The position numbers were made by a program, and so were the translations under genes. Source: Gallibacterium faecale (GTDB lineage: Bacteria; Pseudomonadota; Gammaproteobacteria; Enterobacterales; Pasteurellaceae). From it: DNA of 64,000 bases. Location of the stretch: contig NZ_JAQIBB010000101.1 of assembly GCF_027920745.1 (NCBI RefSeq), forward strand, positions 1 through 64,000, written 5' to 3'. Position 1 is the first letter of the stretch, and the number at the start of each line of letters is the position of its first letter. Below are positions 61,514-64,000 of the stretch, in pieces. The notes beneath the pieces were generated by a model. It saw only the letters and a program-made list of their open reading frames with translations, made no database searches and had not been told where the DNA came from.

Positions 61514-63259
61514 TTAATCTATGGTTAATTGATCTAACCATTCACTAAACTGTTTGGCATCTAAAAATCCAGTAACGCGGCTATTACTAATCTCTCTACC
61601 TTGTTGATCAAAAAACAGAATAGTCGGTAAACCTAACACCTGATATTCCTTGCTAAGTGCTTGATTTGCAGCGCTGTTTTTGGTCATATCAACACGTAAT
61701 AAAAGAATTTTTTGCAAGCGTTGTTGGACTTCTGCTTGATTAAAGGTTTTATGTTCAAACTCTTTACAGGCGACACACCAATCCGCATAGAGATCAACCA
61801 TCGCAATTTTATGTGGATTATTGCGTAATTGTTGCTGTAATTCTGCTAAATCTTTAACCTGGATAAATTCTTGATGGTTAGTTGATTGCTGTATTTGAGG
61901 ATGTAACAGTTGTTGTATCGCAGCATAGAACGGTGCGGCAGCAACCATCATCGCCATTATTGATAAAACTTGCCAAATGCGGCTATGTTTACCTGCTAGG
62001 GTGATTAGCCAAGCAAAGAAAGCAATCCCGAGTAGTGACCATAAAATATTTTCCCAATAATTTGGTAAAAAACGGGCAAGTAAGATAATTGGTAGAGCTA
62101 ATAATACAAAGCCAAAAGCGATTTTTACATTCTCCATCCAAGCACCTGATTTAGGTAAAATCTTATTGCCGAAGACAGTAATAGCGATCAATGGCGTTCC
62201 CATACCAAGCGCTAATAAATAGAGCGTTAAGGCACCTGTAACTAAGTCACCAGTTTGTGTCACATACAGTAATGCACCTGAGAGTGGGGCAGAAGTACAA
62301 GGGGATGCAATCAAGCCAGCGATAGCGCCCATCATAAATACTCCACCATACATACCAGCCGATTGTTTTTGACTTAAAGCTGTTAATTTAGTTTGCCAAC
62401 TCACAGGAAGCTGTAAAGTAAATAAACCAAACATAGAACAAGCCAGTAGGATAAATAGCAGTGCAAAAGTTCCTAATACGTAAGGGCTTTGTAACCAAAC
62501 TTGTAAGGATAACCCAACAGCAGCAACAGCTAACCCAAGTAACGCATAGGTGAGAGCCATTCCTTGTACATAAATAATACTCAACAATAAGGCTTTACCT
62601 GTATTAACACGTTGTTCTTTGCCAATAACGATAGCAGATAGCAACGGTAACATTGGTAATACACAAGGGGTAAAGGCTAAGCCAATACCGAGTAAAAAGA
62701 ACCAAAATACCGCAAATTTACTTTGAAATAAGCGCTCAGTAAAAGGCGTGGTTTCAGTAGTATTACTTTGTGCGTTTTCGTTGGTTAAATCAGAGGTAGT
62801 AACCTGAGCTGTACTAGGTTTAATCCATTGTGCCAACTCAATCTCTTGAGTTTGTGGTGGATAACATAATCCTTCTGTACAACCTTGATAATTAATAATT
62901 AATTTACCTTGTGGCTCAAATTGATTTTGAGTAGGGGTAAGAACAATATCTAAGCCTTGTTCAAAAATTTGCGTTTTACCAAAGTAAGGATCCTCGTGTG
63001 TTTTTTCAATAATGGGGGTAATTTGCTGATTAAAAGCGACATTATCGCTTTTGACGGTGACGGTATGCTTATATAAATAGTATTTAGGCAAAATATCCCA
63101 ATGCAGAGTGATTTTTTGTGGGGTAGCTTGTAGGGAAAATGGAAAAGCCTGTTCAACGGTCAAAAAGTCTGCTTTTTTATCAAAAAGACCAGCAAAGGTA
63201 GTATTTGCCACACAAAATAGTAAAAAAGCAATAAAAAACGAGAAACTCTTTTTAATCAT
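61514..63259 (-). CDS. dsbD: Thiol:disulfide interchange protein DsbD
   Basis: Membrane protein that passes reducing power from cytoplasmic thioredoxin to the periplasm for disulfide repair and cytochrome c maturation. After a signal peptide (MIKKSFSFFIAFLLFCVANT), the periplasmic alpha domain has CTEGLCYPPQTQ; the eight-helix core has AFTPCVLPMLPL and IASPCTSAPLSG; the C-terminal thioredoxin domain has ADWCVACKEFE. All three cysteine pairs are present. Length is 581 residues. It is convergent with pdxT. Confidence 0.96.
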   Translation of the reverse strand: MIKKSFSFFIAFLLFCVANTTFAGLFDKKADFLTVEQAFPFSLQATPQKITLHWDILPKYYLYKHTVTVKSDNVAFNQQITPIIEKTHEDPYFGKTQIFEQGLDIVLTPTQNQFEPQGKLIINYQGCTEGLCYPPQTQEIELAQWIKPSTAQVTTSDLTNENAQSNTTETTPFTERLFQSKFAVFWFFLLGIGLAFTPCVLPMLPLLSAIVIGKEQRVNTGKALLLSIIYVQGMALTYALLGLAVAAVGLSLQVWLQSPYVLGTFALLFILLACSMFGLFTLQLPVSWQTKLTALSQKQSAGMYGGVFMMGAIAGLIASPCTSAPLSGALLYVTQTGDLVTGALTLYLLALGMGTPLIAITVFGNKILPKSGAWMENVKIAFGFVLLALPIILLARFLPNYWENILWSLLGIAFFAWLITLAGKHSRIWQVLSIMAMMVAAAPFYAAIQQLLHPQIQQSTNHQEFIQVKDLAELQQQLRNNPHKIAMVDLYADWCVACKEFEHKTFNQAEVQQRLQKILLLRVDMTKNSAANQALSKEYQVLGLPTILFFDQQGREISNSRVTGFLDAKQFSEWLDQLTID

Positions 63260-63382
63260 ATGGTTACTATGGATGATAATAAAATAAGATAATGCGGAAG
63301 TTTAGCATAGTTACAGCTGAATTTCTTAGCTGAAATTGTTATACTCATCCAGTTTTGAGTTGTATAAAAGAAAGAGGAAACA

Positions 63383-64000
63383 ATGTCGATAAATTTTGTA
63401 CGAATTTTGCAAGAAAGTAGCTATTTTGTGCGTAATCGTTACCCAATCGTTGTTACTTTTACTGTATTGTATGCATTGAATACATTAATTTTTCAGCTCA
63501 TTATGGAAGCAAATGGTGGCTTAGAACAGCTGCAAACAACGCCAAATTCAATCTCATCTAGTGTGATATTTGCTTCTTTTTTCAATTTAATTTTTTCTGT
63601 GATTCTGAATATATGGTTTATTTTGACTATTGATCAGGTTTCTACCAATCGGATTGGCGATATCTTTTCATGTATTCCAACCGTATTACAAAAATTAATC
63701 GGATTTATTGGTTATAACTGCCTATTAATTCTGGCATTAATGCCATTTATTATGGGAATTAGTATTGGCGCAGTGAGTGGCGGGATTTCACTCTTTATCG
63801 GTGGTGTGGTGTGTTTATTAGTAAGTGGTTATTTATTAACTCGTATTGCACTACTGCCATATGCATATTTATTGGAACCGGGCAGAAAGGGGCTAAGAGC
63901 TTTATATCAGTTAGTTAATCATCGCCAACAATATAAGGTGATGGTGGTTTATTTACTGTTAGTTTATCTTGTGCCAATATTATTCAGTAATCTATTAGTA
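63383..64000 (+). CDS. yciC: YciC-family (UPF0259) inner-membrane protein, partial
   Basis: The gene runs off the window; 206 codons are visible without a stop. It begins MSINFVRILQESSYFVRNRY after AGAGGAAACA and shows several membrane segments (PIVVTFTVLYALNTLIFQLI, LIGFIGYNCLLILALMPFIM, and GGVVCLLVSGYLLTRIALLP). This is the usual UPF0259/YciC pattern in gamma-proteobacteria; the function is unknown. It is divergent from dsbD across 123 bp. Confidence 0.8.
   Translation, partial: MSINFVRILQESSYFVRNRYPIVVTFTVLYALNTLIFQLIMEANGGLEQLQTTPNSISSSVIFASFFNLIFSVILNIWFILTIDQVSTNRIGDIFSCIPTVLQKLIGFIGYNCLLILALMPFIMGISIGAVSGGISLFIGGVVCLLVSGYLLTRIALLPYAYLLEPGRKGLRALYQLVNHRQQYKVMVVYLLLVYLVPILFSNLLV

Noticed and set aside
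1..64000. CRISPR arrays, prophage blocks or a new defence system
   Set aside because: No regular spaced repeats, phage structural genes or unexplained multi-gene cluster was seen; nearly all DNA is covered by recognised genes.

Overview
The window is an AT-rich bacterial chromosome segment from the family Pasteurellaceae. The evidence is the Haemophilus-like galM-galK-galT / galS-mglBAC cluster, the complete iscRSUA-hscBA-fdx-iscX operon, the pdxS-pdxT type of vitamin B6 synthesis, and a nadV nicotinamide phosphoribosyltransferase gene typical of V-factor-independent members of the family. I cannot fix the genus from sequence alone; a V-factor-independent genus such as Gallibacterium is a guess. 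I saw no exact Haemophilus-type uptake sequence by eye.

Layout. 0-7.3 kb: suhB and trmJ, then the iron-sulfur cluster assembly operon behind a type 1 IscR box. 7.3-14 kb: an EamA transporter and the dipeptide ABC transporter dppABCDF on the minus strand. 14-19.2 kb: proline use, putA (without its usual DNA-binding domain) and putP. 19.4-20.6 kb: a small accessory patch made of tRNA-Ser(GGA), a decayed stretch, a Phd/RelE-type toxin-antitoxin pair, a 12-C tract and an IS3-family transposase remnant. 20.6-23.2 kb: glpFK with GlpR-like operators. 23.2-28.8 kb: yciH, pyrF, lapAB, ihfB, rpsA and cmk. 28.8-33.9 kb: a Na+/H+ antiporter, a YafD-like protein, an M15 peptidase, dapE, yffB and a Nudix hydrolase. 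33.9-42.1 kb: galactose metabolism and uptake. 42.3-45 kb: a small lipoprotein, a short gene that looks like a collapsed copy of the ggt 5' end, and ggt. 45.1-48.4 kb: pflB and focA behind a perfect FNR box. 48.7-55.6 kb: hinT, uppP, ubiD, tal, lptD and ribA. 55.8-59.9 kb: a close-packed run of nagK, a lipoprotein, nadV, a frameshifted kinase and yfaE. 60-64 kb: pdxST, dsbD and the start of a yciC-like gene.

How the genes work together. Much of the window concerns scavenging and fermenting host nutrients: dipeptides (Dpp), glutathione peptides (Ggt), proline (PutAP), glycerol (GlpFK), galactose (Mgl/Gal), N-acetylglucosamine (NagK) and nicotinamide (NadV), feeding mixed-acid fermentation (PflB/FocA). 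CRP-like sites precede putA, glpF, galT and mglB. Stable hairpins sit just after the first or most-needed gene in three operons (iscU, dppA, mglB), probably to set unequal expression.

I found no new defence system, prophage, CRISPR array or biosynthetic cluster. The observations most worth following are the 8-bp tandem duplication that breaks the kinase gene beside nadV, the PutA lacking its N-terminal repressor domain, the degenerate ggt copy, and the tRNA-Ser accessory patch. All site positions were read by eye; no database search or calculation was run.
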